From an uncultured Collinsella sp. (GTDB lineage: Bacteria; Actinomycetota; Coriobacteriia; Coriobacteriales; Coriobacteriaceae), in assembly GCA_902468695.1 (NCBI GenBank), contig CABQZS010000075.1, positions 1-6,381 of the forward strand: DNA of 6,381 bases, written 5' to 3'. Shown one piece after another: positions 1-6,013 of this stretch. Position 1 is the stretch's first letter. The number at the start of each line of letters is the position of its first letter. The notes below the pieces were generated by a model. It had not been told where the DNA came from. It searched no databases and saw only the letters and a list, made by a program, of their open reading frames with translations. Both the position numbers and the translations under genes were made by a program.

Positions 1-135
1 ATCGATTACGCCCACACTTACGCGCTCGACCTGACCGCTAAGGCCAAAGCGGCCATCGAGAACGTTGAGCTTGATCCGCACGCACGCGAGCTGTTCCTCT
101 CCATGGCAGATTTCTTTGTGGAGCGCCTTAACTAA
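1..135 (+). CDS. Polyprenyl diphosphate synthase family, C-terminal end (partial)
   Basis: Only the last 44 codons and the TAA stop are in the window; the start lies upstream. The visible residues begin IDYAHTYALDLTAKAKAAIE and end with a segment reading MADFFVERLN. This matches the usual tail of trans-isoprenyl diphosphate synthases (farnesyl/geranylgeranyl/octaprenyl type): an amphipathic helix of the form Y...A...A...L, a short loop with an Arg, then a final A-D-(F/Y)-(V/I)-x-x-R helix. Such enzymes condense isopentenyl diphosphate with allylic diphosphates in the cytosol to make quinone side chains or the lipid-carrier precursor. The catalytic DDxxD motifs would lie outside the window, so the assignment rests on the tail alone and chain-length specificity cannot be told. 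No terminator follows the stop, and the next gene starts 138 nt later on the same strand. Confidence 0.65.
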   Translation: MDYAHTYALDLTAKAKAAIENVELDPHARELFLSMADFFVERLN

Positions 136-177
136 CGGGGGTTATAAAACCTGTCAGCAGCGTATTTAGGCACAACT

Positions 178-186
178 TGCTACACT
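178..186 (+). promoter_or_regulatory. Candidate extended -10 promoter for the peptidoglycan-binding protein gene
   Basis: TGCTACACT reads as an extended -10 element (TG, one base, then TACACT, 4 of 6 to consensus). No convincing -35 hexamer lies at the right distance, which an extended -10 can tolerate. Transcription would start near position 193, leaving an untranslated leader of about 80 nt. The call is weak because the motif is short. Confidence 0.25.
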
Positions 187-192
187 GTTGAG

Positions 193-206
193 TGCATGTT
201 TATGCA
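193..206. promoter_or_regulatory. Inverted repeat TGCAT-gttt-ATGCA, possible operator
   Basis: A perfect 5-4-5 inverted repeat lies directly downstream of the candidate -10 and covers the predicted start site, a usual place for a repressor site. The shape (TGCAT, four-base spacer, ATGCA) is broadly like ArgR-type boxes of Gram-positive bacteria, but it is too short to assign a regulator and nothing in the next gene suggests arginine control. Confidence 0.2.
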
Positions 207-273
207 TCCCTTTGCGTTGTCTATCCGACAGACGCTCAAATAGTACAAATGGTACGCCGAAAGGGGTTCGTTC

Positions 274-1179
274 ATGGAACCTATTACAACGGGCATGCAA
301 GGAGCAGCCGTCGAGGACGTGCAGTCTCGTCTCCTGCAGCTCGGCTACACGATCGATGCCGCCGAAGTCACCGACAAGCACTTTGGAGCCACCACTGAGC
401 AGGCCGTCAGCACCTTCAGGCTCGACAGCGGCCTTGCTGCCGGTCATGCCGTCGATATCCCCTGTTGGAGCGCCCTTGTAGACGCTTCGTATAAGCTGGG
501 CGACCGCACCCTCTATCTGCGCATGCCCAATTTCCATGGCGCCGACGTGCAGGCCCTGCAGCGCGCTCTCAACGTTTTGGGCTTTGCCTGTGGCGAAGAC
601 GACGGCTACTTTGGTCCGCATACCGAGGCCGCCCTGCAGCAGTTCCAGGAAAATGTCGGCCTGTTTGCCGACGGCATGGCCTTCCAGGACACCTACGCCT
701 ACATCAACCGCCTGCACCATGTGTGGGAGGGCAAGCCCTCGGTCACCGAAGCCGAGTCCCGCATCGGTTTTGCTCGCGCCGCCAACGTGCTCGAGCGCTT
801 CCAGATTGCCGTTATCGGCGAGGACCCCATCGCACGCAGTGTTGCGTCGCGCATGTGGAATATCGCCACGGCAACGACCGACAACAGCGGCATGATGCTC
901 TGCGACTCCGAGGTCCCAACCGACGTTGACCTGGTGCTCGAGATTGCAAGCGACGAGCTGCCCGCCGACGCCGCACCGCGCGCCACGATTGCCCTCGCCG
1001 AGTGCCACAACCTGGCCCAGCGCATCCGCACTGCCAATGTCGCCGCGCAGCAGAAGCCGGCTCGCATTCGCATTGAGCTCACAGGCATGACGCGCTACAA
1101 CGGCACCTTCACGGCCAGCGACGCGCAGACACTCGCCGTACGCCTGCTCGACGGCGTTTGCGATGCCCTCGCAGATTAG
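274..1179 (+). CDS. Protein with two peptidoglycan-binding domains and an amidase-like C-terminal region
   Basis: The product has 301 residues. The ATG at 274 is well placed: GAAAGGGG ends 7 nt before it. There is no signal peptide or membrane helix, so the protein appears cytosolic or leaves by an unknown route. Residues about 5-75 and 79-150 form two PG_binding_1-type repeats; the second is clear (VQALQRALNVLGF, then DGYFGPHTEAALQQFQ). Residues about 160-301 align by eye with the general course of an N-acetylmuramoyl-L-alanine amidase (Amidase_3) fold. The stretch VDLVLEIASDE sits where active amidases have a D-x-x-x-S-I-H-A-N segment, but the zinc-binding His is absent. This order recalls actinobacterial CwlM, which has two such repeats before an amidase domain and acts in mycobacteria as a regulator of peptidoglycan precursor synthesis rather than as a hydrolase. 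The peptidoglycan-binding repeats are confident; the dead-amidase reading is inference. Confidence 0.8.
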   Translation: MEPITTGMQGAAVEDVQSRLLQLGYTIDAAEVTDKHFGATTEQAVSTFRLDSGLAAGHAVDIPCWSALVDASYKLGDRTLYLRMPNFHGADVQALQRALNVLGFACGEDDGYFGPHTEAALQQFQENVGLFADGMAFQDTYAYINRLHHVWEGKPSVTEAESRIGFARAANVLERFQIAVIGEDPIARSVASRMWNIATATTDNSGMMLCDSEVPTDVDLVLEIASDELPADAAPRATIALAECHNLAQRIRTANVAAQQKPARIRIELTGMTRYNGTFTASDAQTLAVRLLDGVCDALAD

Positions 1180-1186
1180 GTAAACT
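1158..1186 (+). promoter_or_regulatory. Candidate sigma70-type promoter of tRNA-Gln
   Basis: TTGCGA (1158-1163) and TAAACT (1181-1186) are separated by exactly 17 nt, and each matches 4 of 6 consensus bases. The -35 lies inside the last codons of the preceding gene and the -10 just after its TAG stop. Transcription would begin about 25 nt before the mature tRNA. A short GTTGC/GCAAC hairpin (1193-1208) lies in the predicted 5' leader. Confidence 0.4.
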
Positions 1187-1217
1187 AAACGAGTTGCTTT
1201 TGGGCAACACCACACAT

Positions 1218-1289
1218 TGGGACGTAGTTCAACGGTAGAACTCCGGTTTTTGGTGCCGGCTGTTGGGGGTTCGAATCCCTCCGTCCCAG
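1218..1289 (+). tRNA. tRNA-Gln (anticodon UUG)
   Basis: All arms fold. The acceptor is TGGGACG (1218-1224) with CGTCCCA (1282-1288) and discriminator G at 1289. The D-stem is GTTC/GAAC (1227-1230, 1238-1241). The anticodon stem is CCGGT/GCCGG (1243-1247, 1255-1259) around a 7-base loop with TTG at 1250-1252. The T-stem is 1265-1269 with 1277-1281, around TTCGAAT. The U1-A72 closing pair (1218 with 1288) is typical of bacterial glutamine tRNAs. The 3' CCA is not encoded (GCCT follows the acceptor), so it must be added after transcription. It reads CAA, and CAG by wobble. Its own promoter and terminator suggest a single-gene transcript. Confidence 0.97.
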
Positions 1290-1302
1290 CCCTTAAGAAC
1301 AC

Positions 1303-1339
1303 AGCGCTCCAGGCCCTTATGAACCTGGAGCGCTTTCTT
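1303..1339 (+). terminator. Rho-independent terminator of tRNA-Gln
   Basis: A perfect 11-bp stem, AGCGCTCCAGG (1303-1313) with CCTGGAGCGCT (1324-1334), closes a 10-nt loop and runs into TTTCTT. It begins 13 nt after the tRNA 3' end. On the opposite strand there is no T-run, so it acts on the plus strand. Confidence 0.9.
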
Positions 1340-1390
1340 GTGGGCAAGCGGAGGAATTCGAACCCGCAAGGAATCTACCTATATAAGACA
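1340..1390. pseudogene. tRNA-like fragment (T-loop relic)
   Basis: Positions 1351-1370 contain TTCGAA in a T-arm-like setting. On the minus strand GCGGG and TCCTC flank the loop TTCGAAT with one mismatched and one wobble pair, and CGCTTGCCCA follows like an acceptor 3' side. No complete tRNA cloverleaf can be built on either strand. The TTCGAA lies 87 nt after that of tRNA-Gln, and the hairpin that follows lies 88 nt after the tRNA-Gln terminator. This suggests a decayed tandem duplication of the tRNA 3' part plus its terminator. Outside the loop the sequence match is poor, so this is a tentative call. Confidence 0.25.
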
Positions 1391-1422
1391 GACGCCCCAG
1401 GCCCATAACGACCAAGAGCGCC
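1381..1422 (-). terminator. Decayed copy of the tRNA-Gln terminator; possible minus-strand terminator
   Basis: Arms 1391-1401 and 1412-1422 around a 10-nt loop repeat the 11-10-11 geometry of the tRNA-Gln terminator, and the left arm plus loop start is close in sequence (GCCCCAGGCCC against GCTCCAGGCCC). Read on the plus strand, four of eleven pairs are broken. Read on the minus strand, three of those become G-U pairs, so 10 of 11 pair, and TGTCTTATAT follows. It could therefore end minus-strand transcripts from the JetD-like gene after they pass the palindromic element. The T-tract is broken, so strength is uncertain. Confidence 0.4.
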
Positions 1423-1486
1423 TTGCATCTAGAATTATCAGCCCTGTTCCGAAAAGCGAGCCGTATGCAACAACCAAGTAACCACA

Positions 1487-1623
1487 GGCCCCGGGAGAGC
1501 GGGGACACCGGCTTAGGTTTATCGCGAGTTCCGCACGAACAGGAGGCCACTTAATGTGGCCTCCGTCGTGAGCAGGACTGTAGAGCAGGAAACCTAAGCC
1601 GGTGTCCCCGCTCTCCCGGGGCC
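1487..1623. repeat. Palindromic structured element, copy 1 (34-bp arms, 69-nt core)
   Basis: A perfect 34-bp inverted repeat (1487-1520 with 1590-1623) encloses a 69-nt core (1521-1589). In the core, GGAGGCCAC (1542-1550) pairs with GTGGCCTCC (1556-1564) around the loop TTAAT, and CACGA (1534-1538) pairs with TCGTG (1566-1570) below it. The strands between inner and outer stems, ATCGCGAGTTCCGCACG (1521-1537) and GCAGGACTGTAGAGCAGG (1572-1589), are identical in the second copy at 6299-6367 (opposite strand). The second strand contains GCAGG twice. The element fills the gap between the tRNA-Gln unit and the convergent JetD-like gene, ending 8 nt from that gene's stop. No T-tract follows on either strand, and no open reading frame or transposase is associated. 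It may be a structured RNA or a mobile hairpin element; the active strand is unknown. Confidence 0.85.
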
Positions 1624-1631
1624 GGCGGAAT

Positions 1632-3839
1632 CTAATTGTTCAGCATGCGGTCGAAGCTTCCCGAGTCGCCATCCCGATAGTCGGCGGTCATCAGAATCTC
1701 CTGCGGAATGCGTCCGCCCTCGCGCAGCACGTTGCGGAACTGCACGCGCGTGACCATGGGCAGATCCTTGATCGTCGCTGCCAGGTTCTGCGGCACGCCC
1801 TGGTTGGCAGCCGCGGGCTCGCACTCGCCGCCGGCCTTCACGCGACGCTTATGCTCGGCGAGCATGGCGCGGTACATGCCGGCATGCAGGCGAATCTCAA
1901 CCACATTGGCATTGCGAGTCTGCTCGACAATGCGCGCACCCTCGCGATCGATATCGCCTACGTAGTAGACGTAATTAAAGCGATAGCCAATCTCGGCCAG
2001 ATAATCGTCCAGGGCATGCGAGACGCTCGCCTTGCATCCGCCGCCAAAAATCACGCCGCCCACCTTGATGCCAAAGAGCTTGGCGTGCTTGCGGCCACGC
2101 AGCAGCTTGACGATCTCGTCGTAGGTGTCCAGGTTCTCGACCATAATGAACGGCTTGTCGGCGCCCAGCGTAAAGAAGCCCGTAAAGTGCACGGGGCGAT
2201 TGGGGGCGACCTTGATCGCCTGCATGCTGATGCCCTTTTCGGTCATGCGTCTGATCAGGCGCTCACCGTGCTTGCCGTCAAAAGCCTTCTCGTCGTTAAA
2301 GATCTGGTAGGCACGCTGGCGGCGCGAGGCAACCGGCGTATCGGCACCTCGGTTCTGCTCGATCCAAGCCTGGATGATTGCGATTTCCTCGGCAATCTTG
2401 CGGTTGGACATCTCGTTGTGCTGAGTGCGCTGCGGAGCCTTTTTGCCGTCCTTGCCCTCGACCTTTACGATCTGTGTCTGCTGCTCCTTGATCTTAGAGA
2501 GCGTCGTAGGCGTAGGGACAACTTTGAGCAGCTGTCTGCCTAAAACGCGGGCAAGGGCAAACGCCGAGACCTCGCCGTGGACAGCCGACTTGGGCTGCTG
2601 GGCAGCAGTATCTGCTGCGGCAGACTCCGGCTTCTTCTGAGACTTGCGCTTAGAATCGCCTTGGGAATTGCGCTCGCGCTTCGGCATAGGCGCCTGCTTC
2701 TGCGGACGATTGGACTTGCTCTCCTTCGCCGGCTGGCGCTTAGGCTGCCCCGAAGAAACCTCGACCTTCGCATCCTCGTCCTGCGGCGTGGTCTTCTCGG
2801 CCGCAGTCTCGGCATGGGAACTGCGGCCCCCACGATGGCGACGGCGGCGAGGCTTGCTCGACGTGCCCTGCTCCGCCTGCTCATCAGTAGGCTGCTGGCC
2901 CTTGGCCTCGGCATCAACCTCAAGCTGCGGCTCAGCAGGCTTCTGTTCGCGAGCCGCCGGCTCAACGGCCTTCTCGGCCTTCTCGTCCTGAGTGGTCGAA
3001 GCTGGCTCGCTCTTCTCCTGATGCCTTACGGGATACGCGCGCCCCGCAAAACCACGTCCGGGACGGCACGAACCCGGAGCCTTCTTGGCAGACTCCTCAA
3101 CATCGTCTGCAACCTCAGAAGACTCTTCAACCTCACGCGCGGCATCCTGCTGTGCAGCCTTAAAGTGAGCACCGCGACGGCGCTTGGGCTCTTGGGCCTC
3201 CACGGGCTTTTGCTCCTTCGTGGGCTTCTGCGACTCGGCAGCAACCTCGGTCTCAACAGCCTCGGCATCCGTCTCACCCTTTTGAGCAACGGCGCGACGG
3301 AAGCGCTCCTGCTGGGCGCGGCGCTGCGCATCGCGCTTGCCACCTCCGCCAAAACCGCCGCGTCCTGCCTTGGCCGTAAAGGCACGCACGACGTTCTCAT
3401 CGAGCAACTCATCGGTATCGACATGCTCACGCGGAGCAGTTTCTTCCACAGCAGGCACGTCGGCGGAATCCTCGACGACAAAATCCTCGACGGACTCGGC
3501 AGGCTGCTCCTGGGCATCGCGGATCTCGGCATTGATGGTATAGAACGCCGGGCGCCCGTTAATGCCGCTACCCTCGATCTTGGTCACGATATTTGCCGCG
3601 ATAAGCTCATCGCGCATCGCCTTGGTGTCACATTCCTTATCGACGGAGCGGAAAATCTGCGCCAGCGCACTCGACTTAATCTTGAGCGCCTTGCGGCAGA
3701 GCAGGTCGTAGGCAACCAGCTTGGCACGCTCGGCAGAAAGCGACGTCTGGCTGCTCAGACGCTCAGCCAGGGCATCGACATTATTTTGGTTATCGGAATA
3801 TACCGTCTTGGCCACGGGGCCCCTTTCATATGCACACAT
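1632..3839 (-). CDS. Orphan JetD-like (DUF2220/DUF3322-type) Toprim protein with long charged linker
   Basis: 735 codons from the ATG at 3839. The GTG at 3815 (VAKTVYSDN, 727 codons) is the likelier start because GAAAGGGG (3820-3827) lies 4 nt before it, while the ATG has no ribosome binding site. Numbering here is from the ATG. Residues about 20-105 look like a winged-helix domain. Residues about 106-470 are low complexity, rich in E, K, Q, A and P, with basic or Gly-rich patches (GRGGFGGGGKRD at 159-170, PRRRRHRGGRSS at 330-341), probably disordered and nucleic-acid binding. Residues 478-555 hold RQRAYQIFNDEKAFDG, like the R...IFGDEK segment of JetD. Residues 560-720 look like the JetD Toprim nuclease: FIMVENLDTYDEI (E568), GVIFGGG (599-601), YYVGDIDREG (D629, D631, G634) and a closing GGRIPQE. 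JetD is the plasmid-cleaving subunit of Wadjet, working with the JetABC condensin-like complex; no such genes are here. The metal-binding acidic residues look intact, so nuclease activity is plausible; target and role are unknown. Confidence 0.8.
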   Translation of the reverse strand: MCAYERGPVAKTVYSDNQNNVDALAERLSSQTSLSAERAKLVAYDLLCRKALKIKSSALAQIFRSVDKECDTKAMRDELIAANIVTKIEGSGINGRPAFYTINAEIRDAQEQPAESVEDFVVEDSADVPAVEETAPREHVDTDELLDENVVRAFTAKAGRGGFGGGGKRDAQRRAQQERFRRAVAQKGETDAEAVETEVAAESQKPTKEQKPVEAQEPKRRRGAHFKAAQQDAAREVEESSEVADDVEESAKKAPGSCRPGRGFAGRAYPVRHQEKSEPASTTQDEKAEKAVEPAAREQKPAEPQLEVDAEAKGQQPTDEQAEQGTSSKPRRRRHRGGRSSHAETAAEKTTPQDEDAKVEVSSGQPKRQPAKESKSNRPQKQAPMPKRERNSQGDSKRKSQKKPESAAADTAAQQPKSAVHGEVSAFALARVLGRQLLKVVPTPTTLSKIKEQQTQIVKVEGKDGKKAPQRTQHNEMSNRKIAEEIAIIQAWIEQNRGADTPVASRRQRAYQIFNDEKAFDGKHGERLIRRMTEKGISMQAIKVAPNRPVHFTGFFTLGADKPFIMVENLDTYDEIVKLLRGRKHAKLFGIKVGGVIFGGGCKASVSHALDDYLAEIGYRFNYVYYVGDIDREGARIVEQTRNANVVEIRLHAGMYRAMLAEHKRRVKAGGECEPAAANQGVPQNLAATIKDLPMVTRVQFRNVLREGGRIPQEILMTADYRDGDSGSFDRMLNN

Positions 3840-3849
3840 ATACGTCTAT
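3834..3849. promoter_or_regulatory. Inverted repeat of the type CATATA-n4-TATATG near the JetD-like gene start
   Basis: On the minus strand the sequence CATATAGACGTATATG (a perfect 6-4-6 inverted repeat, within about 3834-3852) lies about 10-30 nt upstream of the likely GTG start, and a further CATATG follows at 3827-3832. It sits just after the best candidate promoter, so it could be a repressor site. AT-rich palindromes of this size also occur by chance. Confidence 0.2.
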
Positions 3850-3879
3850 ATGGTACAACGCGCGCCCTTATCCACGCAA
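3850..3879 (-). promoter_or_regulatory. Candidate promoter of the JetD-like gene
   Basis: On the minus strand TTGCGT (3874-3879) and TACCAT (3850-3855) are 18 nt apart. The -10 matches 4 of 6 consensus bases and the -35 only 3 of 6. A promoter must lie in this region, because the terminator of cstA at 3921-3959 would stop most transcription from upstream. The exact hexamers are uncertain. Confidence 0.25.
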
Positions 3880-3920
3880 AACATCTGCGAGAACACTCGA
3901 GCGTCACCCGCTTTTGCATG

Positions 3921-3959
3921 AAAAAAGACCGAGCCCGCGAAGTCGCGGATCCGGTCTTT
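3921..3959 (-). terminator. Rho-independent terminator of cstA
   Basis: On the minus strand AAAGACCG (from 3959-3952) pairs with CGGTCTTT (3931-3924), with an inner CCGCG/CGCGG stem (3935-3939, 3944-3948) around a 4-nt loop, and the stem runs into a row of six Ts (3926-3921). It begins 40 nt after the cstA stop codon. This separates cstA transcription from the JetD-like gene. Confidence 0.9.
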
Positions 3960-3998
3960 CCGAGTCATATAGATGTGACGTTCAACTCGTCAGGTCGA

Positions 3999-5888
3999 CT
4001 AAGCCTTGGCGGCCTCGGCGTCGACAGGAGCCTCGGCAGCAGCAGCGCGGCCATACTCGGCCTTGCCCATCTCGGACCACTCGGGCTCCTCGTCGGGCAT
4101 GGAACCGGCCTCCTTGCCGAAGAACTCCTTGAGGCAGTTAACGGCAACGATGAGGCCCAGGACCATCAGCAGGACGGCGAAGACAAGCTGCAGGCCCTTG
4201 GTGGCGGCGACGGAGACGGCGGCCGTGGTGGCGGTAGCCGGGATGGTGCCGAAGAAGCCGTAAGCCTGGACGGCGGTCATGCAGCCCATGGCGCTCTGGA
4301 CCAGCGAGGTGAAGGTGCAGCAGAGCAGGAAGGCGACGGGCACGTAGAGCATCCAGCCCTTGCGGCCGGTGCACTTGCAGAACACGGCGAGGGTGATCAT
4401 GGTCATACCGCCGAGCAGCTGGTTGGAAGCACCAAAGAGCGGCCAGATGTTGGCATAGCCACCAAAGGCGAGCGCGAGGCCAGGAAGCAGGGTAACAACC
4501 GTGGCGAACCAGGGGTTGCCGAGGACCTTCATGTAGCCGGCCTTGGACTCGATGGCCAGGGCGTCGTTGGTCTGGGCAAAGAACTCGGAGAACGAGGTGC
4601 GAGCGATGCGGGCGACGGCATCGAGCGAGGTCAGGGCCAGAGCGGAGACGTTCATGGTCATGAAGACGGTTGCGAGCGTGCCGTCAACACCGAAGGCCTG
4701 CATACCACGGGAGATGCCGGCGGCGAAGATCTGGAACGGGGTGGAAGCGACGCCGGCGTTAAGGGCGCCGGTACCGGCGGTGTTCATGTCGGAGAACATG
4801 ATGCCGGCGACGATGATGGCAAGGATGCCGACGAAGGACTCGACGATCATGGCGCCATAACCGACCTTGACGGCGTCCTGCTCCTTCTCGACCTGCTTAG
4901 AAGAGGTGCCGGAAGAAACGAGGCTGTGGAAACCGGAGAGAGCACCGCAAGCGACGGAGACGAACAGGACCGGGAACATCATGCCGGAGGCAGTGGAGAA
5001 GCCGGTGAAGACCGGAGCGGTGATAGTGGCCTGACCGTTGACGCCCAGGACGACGATGCCGAGGACAGCGCAGACGATCATGACGATCATCATGATGGAA
5101 GTAAGGTAGTCACGCGGGGTCTTGAGCATCTGGATGGGCATAGCGCCAGCGAAGACCAGGTAGACCATGACGACGGCGAACCACTGGAACTTATCCAGGT
5201 AGACCGGGAACTGCATACCGACGGCGAACATGAGGACCATGAGGACCACGCCGGTGACGAACTCGGCAGCGCCGGTGAGGTTGAACTTCTTCTGGGCCCA
5301 ACCAAAGGCGATAGCGACGAAGGTGAACAGGATGGAGATGGTACCAGCGCAGCCGGCGGCATAGGACTTGGTAAAGTCGATGGCACCGGTAGCAGCACCA
5401 GAAGCGTCAACGGCCGGGGTGAACATGAACGTCTTGCAGACCATGTCGGTGAAAGCGGCGATGACGATGATGCAGAACAGCCAGCAGAACAGCAGGAACA
5501 GGCGACGGCCGGTCTTGCCGATGTACTTCTCGATGAGCTGAGCCAGGGACTTGCCGTTGTTCTTCATCGAGGCGTACAGGGCGCCAAAGTCGTGGACGGC
5601 GCCAAAGAAGATGCCGCCGACGAGGACCCAGAGCACGACGGGCAGCCAGCCAAAGGCCATGGCGACGATCGTACCCGTAACAGGGCCGGCACCGCAGATC
5701 GAGCTGAACTGGTGCGAGAACGCGGTGAAGGCGGAGACGGGCGAGAAGCTGTTACCGTCCTTCATGCGCTTGGCCGGCGTGAGGGCCTCTTTGTCAACGC
5801 CCCACTTGTTGGCCAGCCATCGGCCATAGCCCAGATAGCCGCAGGCGAGCACCGCCGCGGCCACAACCATGAGCAAAACTCCGTTCAT
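3999..5888 (-). CDS. cstA: Carbon starvation protein CstA, peptide/pyruvate transporter family
   Basis: The product has 629 residues, close to Gram-positive CstA proteins and shorter than the roughly 700 of Escherichia coli CstA. The ATG at 5888 has a strong GAGGAGG ribosome binding site 7 nt upstream (5896-5902). It is an integral membrane protein made largely of hydrophobic helices (first at residues 2-20, others near 78-96, 129-147, 183-198, 210-228, 236-250, 263-283, 300-316, 347-366, 458-476, 488-504, 512-530, 565-584). Family signatures are HQFSSICGAGPVTG (59-72), HDFGALYASMKNNGKS (99-114), GALSGFHSLVSSGTSSKQ (315-331) and WPLFGASNQLLGG (482-494). CstA proteins take up peptides, and related members take up pyruvate, when preferred carbon runs out; the substrate here cannot be told from sequence. 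The tail (about 590-629) is a charged, Ala- and Glu-rich cytosolic segment. It is monocistronic, bounded by its own promoter and terminator, and probably controlled by its structured leader. Confidence 0.95.
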   Translation of the reverse strand: MNGVLLMVVAAAVLACGYLGYGRWLANKWGVDKEALTPAKRMKDGNSFSPVSAFTAFSHQFSSICGAGPVTGTIVAMAFGWLPVVLWVLVGGIFFGAVHDFGALYASMKNNGKSLAQLIEKYIGKTGRRLFLLFCWLFCIIVIAAFTDMVCKTFMFTPAVDASGAATGAIDFTKSYAAGCAGTISILFTFVAIAFGWAQKKFNLTGAAEFVTGVVLMVLMFAVGMQFPVYLDKFQWFAVVMVYLVFAGAMPIQMLKTPRDYLTSIMMIVMIVCAVLGIVVLGVNGQATITAPVFTGFSTASGMMFPVLFVSVACGALSGFHSLVSSGTSSKQVEKEQDAVKVGYGAMIVESFVGILAIIVAGIMFSDMNTAGTGALNAGVASTPFQIFAAGISRGMQAFGVDGTLATVFMTMNVSALALTSLDAVARIARTSFSEFFAQTNDALAIESKAGYMKVLGNPWFATVVTLLPGLALAFGGYANIWPLFGASNQLLGGMTMITLAVFCKCTGRKGWMLYVPVAFLLCCTFTSLVQSAMGCMTAVQAYGFFGTIPATATTAAVSVAATKGLQLVFAVLLMVLGLIVAVNCLKEFFGKEAGSMPDEEPEWSEMGKAEYGRAAAAEAPVDAEAAKA

Positions 5889-5923
5889 TACATTTCCTCC
5901 TCTAAAAAGAACTTCTCAGACAT

Positions 5924-5962
5924 AAAAAATGAGGGTCGTCGGTTGCGCTCGACGGCCCTCAT
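5924..5962 (-). terminator. Intrinsic terminator inside the cstA leader (attenuator)
   Basis: On the minus strand ATGAGGGCCGTCG (5962-5950) pairs with CGACGACCCTCAT (5941-5929), with 12 of 13 pairs formed and one C-A mismatch, around an 8-nt loop, and continues into six Ts (5929-5924). It lies 35 nt before the cstA start codon and downstream of the cstA promoter, with no gene between. It must therefore be read through for cstA to be expressed, unless a closer promoter exists; none is visible. Confidence 0.8.
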
Positions 5963-6013
5963 CTTCATCAGCCGCCCGTTATCGTACGGGCTAGCTGTAT
6001 GTGCTAACCCGCA

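Noticed and set aside
166..1347. A 393-codon open frame on the minus strand across the peptidoglycan-binding gene and tRNA-Gln.
   Set aside because: It runs through a complete tRNA and opposite a gene with clear domains and a good ribosome binding site; it has no recognisable domain of its own.
1487..1623. The palindromic element as an ordinary bidirectional terminator.
   Set aside because: No T-run follows either arm, the core is long with conserved unpaired strands, and the same core recurs at a place where no gene ends within the window.
1487..1623. The palindromic element as an insertion sequence or MITE with terminal inverted repeats.
   Set aside because: Terminal repeats of such a family should be the same in every copy, but here the arms differ between copies and the interior is what is conserved. 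No target duplication is visible.
1602..2543. A 313-codon open frame on the plus strand starting inside the palindromic element.
   Set aside because: It is antisense to the conserved JetD-like Toprim region, has no ribosome binding site and starts in a repeat arm.
1632..3839. A complete Wadjet (JetABCD) defence operon.
   Set aside because: Only a JetD-like gene is present. Its neighbours are cstA and tRNA-Gln; no SMC-like, kleisin-like or JetB-like gene is in the window.
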